Assembly (NCBI RefSeq): GCF_020075495.1
Contig: NZ_JABYQT010000004.1
Location: 186,001 to 250,000 of the forward strand
Length of the DNA: 64,000 bases
DNA from: Vreelandella aquamarina
GTDB lineage: Bacteria > Pseudomonadota > Gammaproteobacteria > Pseudomonadales > Halomonadaceae
Reading direction: 5' to 3'
Shown here: piece after piece, positions 48,484 to 57,898 of the stretch
Layout: each line of letters opens with the position of its first letter
Position numbering within the stretch: position 1 is the stretch's first letter
Program-made: the position numbers and the translations under genes
The notes under the pieces: model-generated
Told to the model about the DNA's origin: nothing
What the model saw: the letters and a program-made list of their open reading frames with translations, nothing else
Databases searched by the model: none

Positions 48484-48516
48484 GGCCCAGAATCAGCGAT
48501 GATTCTGGGCCGTTTT
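48484..48516 (+). terminator. Rho-independent terminator after EEP gene
   Basis: The 11-bp stem GGCCCAGAATC/GATTCTGGGCC with a 6-base loop is followed by GTTTTCTTT. Confidence 0.88.
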
Positions 48517-48536
48517 CTTTCTCCAGGACATTTGAC

Positions 48537-49085
48537 ATGCTCGCCAATGCCCATGAGCCACGCCTGCTCCGCTGGCTCGACTGCGTGACCGAGGGAGTGG
48601 GCCGGGCCATCGCCTGGCTGGTGGTCATCATGATGGTCGTCCAGTTCGCCATCGTCGTGCTGCGCTATATCTTCGGTATCAATAGCATCGTGATGCAGGA
48701 ATCCGTGATGTACATGCACGCCGCCGTGTTTCTGCTCGGCGCCGGCTGGACGCTGCGTCACGATGGCCACGTGCGGGTGGATATCTTCTATCGCAAGATG
48801 TCGGACAAGGGCCGCGCCTGGGTCGACCTGCTGGGTACGCTGTTTCTGCTGCTTCCCGTGGCCGCCTTCATTGCCATCTCGAGCTTTAACTATGTGGCGA
48901 CCAGCTGGGCCATCATGGAGCGCTCGGGGGATGGCGGCATTCCGGCGGTATTTCTGCTCAAGTCGTTGATACTGGCGATGGTCGCTCTGCTGCTGATCCA
49001 GGCAGTGGCCCAACTGATCCGACAGGTACTGATTATCCGCGGCAAGCTATCCAGTTCTGCCCCCGTACACGAGGAGATGATCTAG
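48537..49085 (+). CDS. TRAP transporter small permease
   Basis: A 182-residue DctQ-type protein with four membrane segments. It pairs with the large permease encoded next and needs an external binding protein, which is not encoded next to it. AGGA lies 8 bases before the ATG. The TAG overlaps the next GTG start by one base. Confidence 0.9.
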   Translation: MLANAHEPRLLRWLDCVTEGVGRAIAWLVVIMMVVQFAIVVLRYIFGINSIVMQESVMYMHAAVFLLGAGWTLRHDGHVRVDIFYRKMSDKGRAWVDLLGTLFLLLPVAAFIAISSFNYVATSWAIMERSGDGGIPAVFLLKSLILAMVALLLIQAVAQLIRQVLIIRGKLSSSAPVHEEMI

Positions 49086-50500
49086 TGCTGGCGATTCTGA
49101 TGGAAAGCATGCCACTGATACTGTTTGCCACGGTATGCGGTGTCCTGATGCTGGGTTATCCGGTGGCGCTCTCGCTGGCCGGTACGGCACTGGCCTTTGC
49201 CGGGCTAGGCTTCTTGCTGCAGTCGATGGGCGTTCCGGTGCACTTCGAGGCGCGCTGGATGAGCTCGATGCCCAACCGCATCTACGGCATCATGACCAAC
49301 AACACCCTGCTGGCGGTGCCCTTGTTCGTGTTGATGGGCGTGTTGCTCGAGAAGTCGCGGGTGGCGGAAACCCTGCTGGATGCCATGACCATGGCATTTG
49401 GCGCCTTGCGCGGCGGCCTGGGTATTGCCGTGGTGCTGGTCGGCATGCTGCTGGCCGCTTCCACCGGTATCGTGGGGGCCACGGTGGTGACCATGGGCCT
49501 GCTTTCACTGCCCACCATGCTCAAGCGCGGCTACTCGCCAGCGCTTGCGACCGGCACCATCTGCGCGACGGGAACGCTTGGTCAGATCATTCCACCCTCC
49601 ATCGCCCTGGTACTGCTGGGCGATGTGCTGAATAACGCCTACCAGCAGGCGCAGCTGGCCATGGGCTCCTGGAGTCCCAAGACCCTCTCCGTGGGTGATC
49701 TGTTTATCGGTGCGCTGGTGCCGGGGTTATTGCTGGTAGTGGCCTACATCATCTATCTGCTCATGGTGGCGTGGCTGAAACCCAGCGCGGCCCCGGCGGC
49801 GGACCGTGGGGCGTTGATGCAGGAGCTGGGCCATACCGGCAGCGTCTGGCCGCTGCTGTTGAAGGGGCTCTTGCCGCCGGTATTGCTGATCGTGGCCGTG
49901 CTGGGCTCGATTCTGGGCGGCTTTGCCACGCCCACCGAGGCCTCGGCGGTAGGGGCGTTCGGCGCGCTGCTGCTGGCGGCGGCCAACCGGCGGCTGAGTC
50001 TTGGCATGCTGCGCGATGTGGTGCGCTCCACCGCCCAGGTCACCAGCATGGTGTTTTTGATATTGATCGGTGCGGCGCTGTTTTCTCTGGTATTCCGGGC
50101 GTTTGGTGGCGAAGAGCTGGTGACTCACCTGTTCGAATCAATGCCTGGCGGCGTCGTCGGGGCCACGCTGGTGGTCATGCTGGTCATCTTCCTGCTCGGG
50201 TTCATTCTCGACTTTATCGAGATCACCTTCGTGGTGGTGCCGATTGTCGGCCCGGTGCTGCTCGCCATGGGGCTCGATCCCATCTGGCTTGGCATCATGA
50301 TTGCCGTCAACCTGCAAACCTCCTTCCTGACCCCGCCGTTCGGGTTTGCACTCTTCTACCTGCGCGGTGTCACCCCGCACAACGTGCCCACCTCGGCGAT
50401 CTATCGTGGCGTCATTCCGTTCATTGTCATGCAGCTGGCCATGCTGCTGGCGCTGGCGCTGTTCCCGGGGCTTGCTACCTGGCTGCCGTCAGTGATCTAG
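49085..50500 (+). CDS. TRAP transporter large permease
   Basis: A 471-residue DctM-type protein, GTG start at 49085, coupled to the small permease. It has the family segments around NNTLLAVPLFVLMG, TGTLGQIIPPSIA and the C-terminal LQTSFLTPPFG. A hydrophilic insert near 235-255 makes it longer than TeaC; this is the large-loop (mannitol/chloroaromatic) TRAP class. The stop is 8 bp before thiD, so one transcript is likely. Substrate unknown. Confidence 0.9.
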   Translation: MLAILMESMPLILFATVCGVLMLGYPVALSLAGTALAFAGLGFLLQSMGVPVHFEARWMSSMPNRIYGIMTNNTLLAVPLFVLMGVLLEKSRVAETLLDAMTMAFGALRGGLGIAVVLVGMLLAASTGIVGATVVTMGLLSLPTMLKRGYSPALATGTICATGTLGQIIPPSIALVLLGDVLNNAYQQAQLAMGSWSPKTLSVGDLFIGALVPGLLLVVAYIIYLLMVAWLKPSAAPAADRGALMQELGHTGSVWPLLLKGLLPPVLLIVAVLGSILGGFATPTEASAVGAFGALLLAAANRRLSLGMLRDVVRSTAQVTSMVFLILIGAALFSLVFRAFGGEELVTHLFESMPGGVVGATLVVMLVIFLLGFILDFIEITFVVVPIVGPVLLAMGLDPIWLGIMIAVNLQTSFLTPPFGFALFYLRGVTPHNVPTSAIYRGVIPFIVMQLAMLLALALFPGLATWLPSVI

Positions 50501-50508
50501 GAGATATC

Positions 50509-51330
50509 ATGATGCGTAGTGTCAATGTGCTGACCATTGCCGGCTCCGATCCTTCAGGTGGGGCGGGTCTGCAAGGGGATCTCAAGACGTTTTCGGCGCT
50601 CGGTGTCTACGGCACCAATGTGATTACGGCTGTCATTGCACAAAATACCTGCGGTGTCGCCTCGGTGTATCCGGTTTCGCCGCAGGCCATCCGAGAACAG
50701 CTCGAAAACCTGCTAGACGATGTCGAGCTCGATGCAATCAAGATCGGCATGGTGGCCAGCCGTGACGTCGCCGAGGTGATCGCCGAGGTGCTGAGTAAGC
50801 GCCGTCCGCGCTGGATCGTGCTCGACCCGGTCATGGTCGCCAAGAGCGGCGACATTCTGGTGGATGATGCGGGCATTCGTGCGGTGCGCGACATCCTGGT
50901 GCCGCTGGCTGACGTCATCACCCCCAACCTGCCGGAGGCGGCGGTGCTGCTGGATACTCGCTCTCCCGCGAGCCTGGATGCCATGGAAGCCATGCTGCCG
51001 GGCTTGACCCGGCTGGGTGCGCCCTATGTCGTGCTCAAGGGTGGGCATCTGCGCGGCGAAACCTGCCCGGACCTGCTGGCCACCCCAAGCGGCCACGAAT
51101 GGCTTCCCGCCTCGCGCATTCAGACCGACAACCTGCACGGCACCGGCTGCGCGCTCTCCTCGGCGATTACCGCCTGTCTTGCCAGGTTACCGGTCGATGC
51201 GGGCGCGCAAGCGCCCGTCGCCGCCATTGGCGAGGCCAAGCAGTGGCTCCACGCAGCGCTCGAGGCCAGTTCCCGGTTGAGCGTGGGCAAGGGGCGCGGG
51301 CCGGTTCATCACTTTCACGCCTGGTGGTAG
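50509..51330 (+). CDS. thiD: hydroxymethylpyrimidine/phosphomethylpyrimidine kinase
   Basis: A 273-residue ribokinase-fold enzyme: TIAGSDPSGGAGLQGDLKTF at the N-terminus and the anion hole/catalytic segment NLHGTGCALSSAI with the catalytic Cys. It phosphorylates HMP and HMP-P for thiamin synthesis. A ribosome site overlaps the preceding TAG (TAGGAG). It starts 8 bp after the TRAP permease. The C-terminal ThiE fusion seen in some species is absent. Confidence 0.94.
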   Translation: MMRSVNVLTIAGSDPSGGAGLQGDLKTFSALGVYGTNVITAVIAQNTCGVASVYPVSPQAIREQLENLLDDVELDAIKIGMVASRDVAEVIAEVLSKRRPRWIVLDPVMVAKSGDILVDDAGIRAVRDILVPLADVITPNLPEAAVLLDTRSPASLDAMEAMLPGLTRLGAPYVVLKGGHLRGETCPDLLATPSGHEWLPASRIQTDNLHGTGCALSSAITACLARLPVDAGAQAPVAAIGEAKQWLHAALEASSRLSVGKGRGPVHHFHAWW

Positions 51331-51356
51331 GCGCCTGAACGAGGAGAAGACCAAGC

Positions 51357-51794
51357 ATGAAAGTGCTGATACAGCGGGTCAACAAGGCCAGCGTAACGGT
51401 CGAGGGGCAAACCATCGGCGCCATCGACCAGGGGCTTCTGGCCCTGGTCGGTGTCGAGAAAGGCGACGATGAAGCGGCGGTCGAGAAAATGCTGCACAAG
51501 CTTTTGCACTACCGGGTGTTCAGCGACGCCGACGGCAAGATGAACCTCAACCTTCAACAGATAAATGGCGGACTGCTGCTGGTGTCTCAGTTCACCCTGG
51601 CCGCCGAGACCCACAAGGGCCTGCGGCCGGGCTTTTCCAGCGCCGCCCCGCCCGCCGAAGGCGAGCGGCTGTTCAATGCGCTGGTGACTCGGGCCCAGAC
51701 GGCGTGGCCGAGCGTGGCGACCGGCCAGTTCGGGGCCGATATGCAGGTCGCGCTGGTCAACGACGGTCCGGTGACCTTCCTGCTGGAAAGCTGA
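51357..51794 (+). CDS. dtd: D-aminoacyl-tRNA deacylase
   Basis: A 145-residue Dtd with both family motifs: SQFTLAAE and the Gly-Pro motif NDGPVTF near the C-terminus. It removes D-amino acids and glycine mischarged on tRNAs. GAGGAG precedes the ATG, 26 bp after thiD; converges with yheS. Confidence 0.95.
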   Translation: MKVLIQRVNKASVTVEGQTIGAIDQGLLALVGVEKGDDEAAVEKMLHKLLHYRVFSDADGKMNLNLQQINGGLLLVSQFTLAAETHKGLRPGFSSAAPPAEGERLFNALVTRAQTAWPSVATGQFGADMQVALVNDGPVTFLLES

Positions 51795-51809
51795 GGCCAG
51801 GCCGACGCA

Positions 51810-53774
51810 TCAGGCGTCGGCGCTTTCGCTGGCTAAAAGCTCTGCCTCCATGGCCTCCAGTGCCTCTTCCGCGGCCAGCCACTGCTGCTCGGCGCTATCC
51901 AGGCGGGCCTTGATGCTGGCCTGCTGGGCTAGCGCATTGGTCAGCTCGGCCTTGCGGGCGCTGTCGGTATACAGCGCAGGGTCGGCCAGCACGGCTTCTA
52001 CTTCTTCCAGTGCTGCCTGGGCCTTCTCCATGGCCTGCTCGGCCTTGTCGCGTTCCTTTTTCAACGGACGCAGCTTCTCGCGCAGCTCGGCGGCGGCCTT
52101 GCGGGCGGCCTTGCGCGCTTCGCGGCTGTCGCCGCTTGGCTGCTGGCTCTGGCGCTCGGCCTTTTCGCTGCGCGAATCGCGCCGGCTCTCTTCAAGGCGT
52201 GCCTTCAGCCAGGCGCGGTAATCCTCGAGGTCGCCATCGAACGGCTCCACCCGGTGATCCGCCACGCGCCAGAACTCGTCGACCGTGGCGCGCAGCAGGT
52301 GGCGGTCGTGGGACACCAGGATCACGGTGCCTTCGAAACCCGCCAGGGCCTCGGTCAGCGCTTCACGCATCTCCAGGTCCAGGTGGTTGGTCGGTTCATC
52401 GAGCAGCAGCAGGTTGGGCTTCTGCCAGGCCACCAGCGCAAGCGCCAGGCGGGCCTTTTCGCCGCCGGAGAAGGTCGCCACTTCGCCAAAGGCGTCGTCC
52501 CCCTTGAAGCCAAAGCCGCCCAGGAAGTTGCGGATCTCCTGCTCGCTGGCCTTGGGTGAAAGACGCTGCACGTGCATGAACGGTGTCGAGGTGACGTCCA
52601 GGCCTTCCAGCTGGTGCTGGGCAAAGTAGCCGATCGCCAGGTGCTCGCCGGGCACGCGCTTGCCGGCCAGCAGCCCAAGCTCGCCGGTAAGCGACTTGAT
52701 CAGGGTCGATTTACCCGCCCCGTTGGGGCCTAGAAGACCGATACGGCTGCCCGGCAGGAGCGTGATGTTGACCTTGTCCAGCTGGACGTTGTCGCGCTCG
52801 TCGCCGCGGTAGCCCAACTGGGCCTGATCCAGCACCAGCAGCGGGTGAGAGGTCTTGTCGGCGGCGGGCAGGGTGAAGTGAAAGGGCGAATCGACGTGGG
52901 CCATGGCGATATCTTCCATGCGCTCGAGCATCTTTACCCGGCTCTGGGCCTGGCGGGCCTTGGTGGCCTTGGCCTTGAAACGGGCGATAAAGCGCTCGAT
53001 CTCTTCGCGCCGCGCCTGCTGCTTGGCGGCTTCGGCCTGCTGCAGGGCCAGCTTTTCAGCGCGGGTGCGCTCAAAGCGCGAGTAGTTGCCCCGGTATAGC
53101 TCCAGGGTCTGGTGGTGCATGTGCACGATGTGGTCGCACACCGCATCCAGGAAATCCCGGTCGTGGGAGATCAGCAGCAGGGTGCCGGGGTAGCGGGTCA
53201 GCCACTGTTCGAGCCACAGCAGCGCGTCGAGATCCAGGTGGTTGGTCGGCTCATCGAGCAGCAGCAGGTCAGAGGGCATGAACAGCGTGCGCGCCAGATT
53301 GACGCGCATCCGCCAGCCGCCGGAGAAGTCCGACAGCGGGCGGGCAAGGTCAGCCTGCCCGAAGCCAAGCCCGACCAGCAGCTGGGCGGCGCGGGACTCG
53401 GCGCGGTAGCCGTCCAGGGTCTCGATCAGCCCATGCAGCTCGGCTTCGCGGTGGGCTTCCCCCGCCTCTTGGGCGGCCAGCAGGTCGGCTTCGGCCTGGC
53501 GCAGGGCCAGGTCGCCATCCAGCACGTACTCGATGATCGGCCGGTCGAGGGCTTCCACTTCCTGGGCCATGTGGGCAATGCGCTGGCCGCCGCTCATTTC
53601 CACGTCGCCCTGGTCGGGGCCCAGCTCACTCAACAGCAGCTTGAAAAGGCTCGATTTGCCGGCGCCGTTTGCCCCGATGATACCCGCCTTGATACCGTCG
53701 TGCAGGGTCAGGTCGGCGTTCTCGAGTAGCGTTTGCGTGCCGCGTTGCAGGGCGACTTGGCGCAGTGCGATCAT
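51810..53774 (-). CDS. yheS: ABC-F ATPase (YheS type)
   Basis: A 654-residue soluble protein with two ABC ATPase domains and no membrane segment. First P-loop GANGAGKSS at 34-42, second GPNGAGKST; both are followed by LLLDEPTNHLDL-type Walker B blocks. A C-terminal coiled-coil extension, rich in Lys, Ala and Glu, marks YheS/Uup-like ABC-F translation factors acting at the ribosome. GGGAGAG precedes the ATG; divergent from the next gene by 29 bp. Confidence 0.92.
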   Translation of the reverse strand: MIALRQVALQRGTQTLLENADLTLHDGIKAGIIGANGAGKSSLFKLLLSELGPDQGDVEMSGGQRIAHMAQEVEALDRPIIEYVLDGDLALRQAEADLLAAQEAGEAHREAELHGLIETLDGYRAESRAAQLLVGLGFGQADLARPLSDFSGGWRMRVNLARTLFMPSDLLLLDEPTNHLDLDALLWLEQWLTRYPGTLLLISHDRDFLDAVCDHIVHMHHQTLELYRGNYSRFERTRAEKLALQQAEAAKQQARREEIERFIARFKAKATKARQAQSRVKMLERMEDIAMAHVDSPFHFTLPAADKTSHPLLVLDQAQLGYRGDERDNVQLDKVNITLLPGSRIGLLGPNGAGKSTLIKSLTGELGLLAGKRVPGEHLAIGYFAQHQLEGLDVTSTPFMHVQRLSPKASEQEIRNFLGGFGFKGDDAFGEVATFSGGEKARLALALVAWQKPNLLLLDEPTNHLDLEMREALTEALAGFEGTVILVSHDRHLLRATVDEFWRVADHRVEPFDGDLEDYRAWLKARLEESRRDSRSEKAERQSQQPSGDSREARKAARKAAAELREKLRPLKKERDKAEQAMEKAQAALEEVEAVLADPALYTDSARKAELTNALAQQASIKARLDSAEQQWLAAEEALEAMEAELLASESADA

Positions 53775-53803
53775 GCTCTCTCCCAAAAGAAGTGGGTAAA
53801 TCA

Positions 53804-54376
53804 ATGCTCGATTCTAACCGATTGCGCCACCTGGAGCAGATGCCGTTATGGGATTTTGCACTGGCGTTTTACTCAGAACCCGAGGTCGAGCGGGCCTGCC
53901 TGACGCTGCAGGACGCAGGCGGGGTGGATGTATGCGAGCTTCTGCTGCACGGCTGGCTGTTCGTGCACGGCCTTGAAGCGCTGCCGGATGCGCTGGCCGA
54001 GCAGCGCCAATCGCGACAAGCGTGGCAGCGGCAAGTGACCCAGGTGCTGCGTCACTTGCGGCGCCGCCTTAAGCCCGAGGCATCGAACAGCGAAGCGATT
54101 GCGGCGCTCCGCAAGACGATACAGCAGGCCGAGCTTCAAGCCGAACGTGAAAACCTTCAACGTTGGCAGGCCTGGGCGCTAGACCTTCCTGAACCGCAGC
54201 AGCGTTTGAGGAATCGAGCGGAAACTTCGCATGATGTTGAAAAATGGCTGCAGGATAGGTTTTTTTTCGCCGAACTTGAAGCAGGCTGTGCTGCGGCGCC
54301 AGACACGCACGAAAGCGTTTCACGTGCCTGGCTGAGCCTGGCCACCCGGCTTGACCGCTTCGAAGTGCCGCGCTAG
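53804..54376 (+). CDS. TIGR02444 family protein
   Basis: A 190-residue soluble helical protein, recognised from WDFALAFYSEPEVERACL near the start and the Arg-rich middle. The family is found next to yheS in pseudomonads and halomonads and has no known function. The upstream ribosome site is weak. The DNA from about 54240 to 54420 is AT-richer. Confidence 0.8.
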   Translation: MLDSNRLRHLEQMPLWDFALAFYSEPEVERACLTLQDAGGVDVCELLLHGWLFVHGLEALPDALAEQRQSRQAWQRQVTQVLRHLRRRLKPEASNSEAIAALRKTIQQAELQAERENLQRWQAWALDLPEPQQRLRNRAETSHDVEKWLQDRFFFAELEAGCAAAPDTHESVSRAWLSLATRLDRFEVPR

Positions 54377-54547
54377 CCTGAAAAAAAGCTGCTTTTGAAT
54401 AACCATTTGTTATACGTGCGCTGACCCGCAGCAATGGATCACGTTCTTGCGTGTCAGCGAATGTCAAAACAAAGAATGTCCAGGACAGACAAAGGCAGAT
54501 TTCTGCGCATTCGTATAGCGCGCTTACCACTGCAAGGGGAACATCGC

Positions 54548-55564
54548 ATGAAGGCAAGCAAGTTAGTAACGACGGCAAGCGTAGGTGCACTGCTGTTCGG
54601 CATGACAGCTGCTGCACAGGCAGACAACTGGCGTTACGCGCACGAAGAGTACGAAGGCGACGTACAGGATGTGTTCGCCCTCGCGTTCAAGGAGTACATC
54701 GAAGACAACTCCGATCACACCGTTCAGGTCTATCGTTTTGGCGAGCTGGGCGAGTCCGACGACATCATGGAGCAGACCCAGAACGGTATCCTCCAGTTCG
54801 TGAATCAGTCACCCGGCTTCACCGGCGCCCTGATTCCCGAGGCGCAGATCTTCTTCATTCCTTACCTGCTGCCGACCGACGAAGAAACCGTACTGACGTT
54901 CTTCGACGAAAGCCAGGCAATCAACGAGATGTTCCCGGAGCTTTACGCCGAGCAGGGCCTTGAGCTTTTGAAGATGTATCCTGAAGGTGAAATGGTCATC
55001 ACCACCAACGAGCCGATCAGCTCGCCGGAGGATATGCGCAACAAGAAAATCCGCACCATGACCAACCCGCTGCTTTCCGAAACCTATGACGCCTTTGGCG
55101 CCACGCCGACACCGCTGCCCTGGGGCGAGGTGTATGGCGGCCTGCAGACCGGCATTCTGGATGGCCAGGAAAACCCGATCTTCTGGATCGAGTCCGGCGG
55201 TCTGTACGAAGTATCACCGCACCTGACCTTCACCGGTCACGGCTGGTTCACCACCGCCATGATGGCCAACCAGGACTTCTTCGAAGGGCTTTCCGAGGAA
55301 GACCAGGCGCTGGTGCGTGATGCATCCGAAGCCGCGTATGACCACACCATGGAGCATGTCCAGGGTCTGGCCGACGAAGCGCTGGAAAAGATTCAGGCAG
55401 CCTCCGACGAGGTTACCGTGACGCGCCTGGATGAAGAGCAGATCGAGGCGTTCCGTGCCCGCGCCCCGCAGGTGGAAGAGGCCTTCCTCGGCATGACCGG
55501 CGAGCGCGGTGCTGAACTGCTCGAGCAGTTCAAGGCCGACCTGGACGCCGTGACCAACGAGTAA
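54548..55564 (+). CDS. teaA: ectoine/hydroxyectoine TRAP binding protein
   Basis: A 338-residue periplasmic binding protein: signal peptide to about AQADNW and a DctP fold. The run NWRYAHEEYEGDVQDVF and later GEMVITTNEP, IRTMTNPLL and PLPWGEVYGGLQTG closely follow Halomonas elongata TeaA, whose ectoine complex is known. It captures ectoines outside the cell for TeaBC. AGGGGA precedes the ATG at 54548; an upstream frame to 54434 lacks similarity. Followed by a terminator hairpin, so it can be made in excess over the permeases. Confidence 0.93.
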   Translation: MKASKLVTTASVGALLFGMTAAAQADNWRYAHEEYEGDVQDVFALAFKEYIEDNSDHTVQVYRFGELGESDDIMEQTQNGILQFVNQSPGFTGALIPEAQIFFIPYLLPTDEETVLTFFDESQAINEMFPELYAEQGLELLKMYPEGEMVITTNEPISSPEDMRNKKIRTMTNPLLSETYDAFGATPTPLPWGEVYGGLQTGILDGQENPIFWIESGGLYEVSPHLTFTGHGWFTTAMMANQDFFEGLSEEDQALVRDASEAAYDHTMEHVQGLADEALEKIQAASDEVTVTRLDEEQIEAFRARAPQVEEAFLGMTGERGAELLEQFKADLDAVTNE

Positions 55565-55597
55565 CCGCTGCTTGCTCGATCAAGGCAGGGGAATCGA

Positions 55598-55627
55598 AAA
55601 GGGGGCAGTCAACGCTGCCCCTTTTTT
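55598..55627 (+). terminator. terminator-like hairpin between teaA and teaB
   Basis: GGGGCAG/CTGCCCC with flanking A and T pairs, then TTTTTT. It lies 33 bp after teaA and 215 bp before teaB. It would stop most transcripts after teaA. Confidence 0.85.
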
Positions 55628-55843
55628 ATTGCCTGCAGGCTTGCCGGGCCACGGCGCCTGCAAGGGGCATGCAGGGCAAGCGGTGCGTTGGCAATTATTT
55701 GCCCTACGCTAAGGCGCAAAACCCCGCTACCCATTACGCTTAGAGTGCGTCAACGCACTTTAATCATCTCTTCGCGAGTCAGTTATCCAGCGTGCTATTG
55801 GCGTGCCATGCGCCATAGTCATGCCGAAAAAGGGAGTTCGGCC

Positions 55844-56422
55844 ATGACCGATGAAGAATCCGAGAAGCATTATCAGTCAGGGTTACCCGGCGTGTTGGGT
55901 GTGATCGACACTGCAATTAGCAAAATCGAGTCAGTGATACTGGCGCTGGGGGTTTTGCTAATGGCGCTGAATACGGTCACCAACGTCATCGCCCGGTTCG
56001 TGTTTGGCAACAGCATCATGTTCTCAGGCGAGCTGAACCGTATCCTGATCATCATGATCACCTTTGCCGGTATCGGCTATGCGGCGCGTCACGGCCGGCA
56101 TATTCGCATGTCGGCGATTTTCGATGCGCTGCCCACGGGCGGTCGCAAGGCGCTGATGATCGGTATTTCGCTGTTCACCTCGCTGATCATGTTCTTTCTT
56201 CTCTACTACTCGATCGTCTATATCCAGGACCTTTACAGCAAGGGGCGCGTATTACCGGCGCTTAGCCTGCCGGTCTGGATGATTTATCTGTGGGTGCCGA
56301 TGGGCTTTCTGATCACGGGTATTCAATACCTGCTGACCGCCATCAAGAACCTCACCAGCCGGGAGGTATACCTCTCGACCGGCGTGGTGGACGGTTATAA
56401 AGATGTCGAAACCGACGCTTGA
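55844..56422 (+). CDS. teaB: ectoine TRAP small permease
   Basis: A 192-residue DctQ-type protein with four membrane segments (first from about residue 30). GGGAG precedes the ATG at 55844. With TeaC it forms the Na+-driven permease for ectoines. It begins after a 279-bp gap and the hairpin noted above. Confidence 0.9.
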   Translation: MTDEESEKHYQSGLPGVLGVIDTAISKIESVILALGVLLMALNTVTNVIARFVFGNSIMFSGELNRILIIMITFAGIGYAARHGRHIRMSAIFDALPTGGRKALMIGISLFTSLIMFFLLYYSIVYIQDLYSKGRVLPALSLPVWMIYLWVPMGFLITGIQYLLTAIKNLTSREVYLSTGVVDGYKDVETDA

Positions 56423-56453
56423 CGCAGGGCACCGCACACGAGGGTAATACGCA

Positions 56454-57737
56454 ATGACGACGATAATGGTAGTGACCATGATCGCCCTGCTGCTGCTGGG
56501 CTTTCCGATGATGGTGCCGTTGATTGCTGCTGCGATCATCGGCTTTTACATGATGTTCGACGGCTTCGGCCAGATGGATACGCTGATTCAACAGATGATG
56601 GCGGGCATCCGGCCGGCGTCGCTGATCGCTGTTCCCATGTTCATTCTGGCGGCGGACATCATGACCCGCGGCCAGTCGGCCAACCGCTTGATCGATATGG
56701 TGATGGCGTTCATCGGCCATATCAAGGGTGGGCTTGCAGTGAGCACGGCGGCATCCTGTACGCTTTTCGGGGCGGTGTCAGGCTCCACGCAGGCAACGGT
56801 GGTGGCGGTGGGGTCGCCGCTGCGCCCCAAGATGCTCAAGGCGGGCTATTCCGACTCGTTCACCCTGGCTCTGATCATCAATGCCAGTGACATCGCGTTT
56901 CTGATTCCGCCGAGTATCGGCATGATCATCTACGGGGTCATCTCCGGTACCTCGATCGGCGAGCTGTTCATCGCCGGTATCGGGCCGGGCCTTTTGATCC
57001 TTTTGATGTTTTCGGCCTACTGTGTCGTCTATGCGGTGGTGAAGGACGTACCTACCGAGGCCCGGGCCAGCTGGAAAGAGCGTGGCATGGCGGTGCAGAG
57101 AGCGCTCTGGCCGATGGGGTTCCCGGTGATTATCGTGGGCGGTATCTACGGCGGTATTTTCAGTCCCACCGAAGCCGCTGCTGCCTGCGTGCTGTATGCC
57201 GTGCTGCTCGAGTTCGTGGTATTTCGCGCGCTCAAGATGCAGGATATCTACGCCATCGCCAAATCCACCGGCCTGATCACCGCGGTGGTGTTCATTCTGG
57301 TAGCGGTGGGTAACGGCTTCTCCTGGATCATCTCCTTTGCGCAGATCCCGCAAGCGATTCTCGAAACCGTGGGGGTCAACGAGGCCGGCCCCACCGGCGT
57401 GCTGATCGCGATCTGCGTCTCGTTTTTCATCGCCTGCATGTTCGTCGACCCGATCGTGGTGATCCTGGTGCTCACGCCCATTTTCGCACCGGCCATTGCC
57501 GCCACCGGACTCGACCCGGTACTGGTGGGTATTCTGATCACCCTGCAGACGGCGATTGGCTCGGCCACACCACCGTTTGGCTGCGATATCTTCACCGCCA
57601 TTGCCGTCTTCAAGCGCCCCTACTGGGATGTCATCAAGGGAACGCCACCGTTCATCTTCATTCTGATTCTGGCGGCCGTGCTGTTGATCATGTTCCCGCA
57701 GATTGCGCTGTTCCTGCGCGATGTAGCTTTCCAGTGA
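56454..57737 (+). CDS. teaC: ectoine TRAP large permease
   Basis: A 427-residue DctM-type protein of about 12 membrane segments with the TRAP signatures (IMAGIRPASLIAVPMFILA; ASDIAFLIPPSIGMIIYG; TATPPFGCDIF-like end). It follows teaB by 31 bp. In H. elongata the next gene is teaD, a universal-stress-type regulator of TeaABC; here an FKBP gene follows instead. Confidence 0.93.
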   Translation: MTTIMVVTMIALLLLGFPMMVPLIAAAIIGFYMMFDGFGQMDTLIQQMMAGIRPASLIAVPMFILAADIMTRGQSANRLIDMVMAFIGHIKGGLAVSTAASCTLFGAVSGSTQATVVAVGSPLRPKMLKAGYSDSFTLALIINASDIAFLIPPSIGMIIYGVISGTSIGELFIAGIGPGLLILLMFSAYCVVYAVVKDVPTEARASWKERGMAVQRALWPMGFPVIIVGGIYGGIFSPTEAAAACVLYAVLLEFVVFRALKMQDIYAIAKSTGLITAVVFILVAVGNGFSWIISFAQIPQAILETVGVNEAGPTGVLIAICVSFFIACMFVDPIVVILVLTPIFAPAIAATGLDPVLVGILITLQTAIGSATPPFGCDIFTAIAVFKRPYWDVIKGTPPFIFILILAAVLLIMFPQIALFLRDVAFQ

Positions 57738-57800
57738 TCCCTTGCGCAGAAACAGCGCTGTAACGTGGCTAAACCTCCCGGCGAAACGGAGGTCGTATCT

Positions 57801-57847
57801 ACACCCGCTGCCTGGTAGGCATCACAGGGCGGCGGGTGTTAGTCTTT
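57801..57847 (+). terminator. candidate terminator after teaC
   Basis: ACACCCGC/GCGGGTGT (8 bp, with further GCC/GGC pairing inside) is followed by TAGTCTTT. The loop is large and the T-run poor. Confidence 0.5.
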
Positions 57848-57898
57848 GAGATATCTCACCTATGGCGTATGACGCCGCCGCATAAGGTTATTTTTGCT

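Noticed and set aside
49771..50508. Upstream in-frame extension of thiD across the TRAP permease
   Set aside because: It is the wrong frame of the permease gene; thiD has its own ATG and ribosome site at 50509.
54396..54416. TTGAAT and TATACG as a teaA promoter
   Set aside because: The spacer is about 9 bp; no other -35 fits, so no promoter was called.
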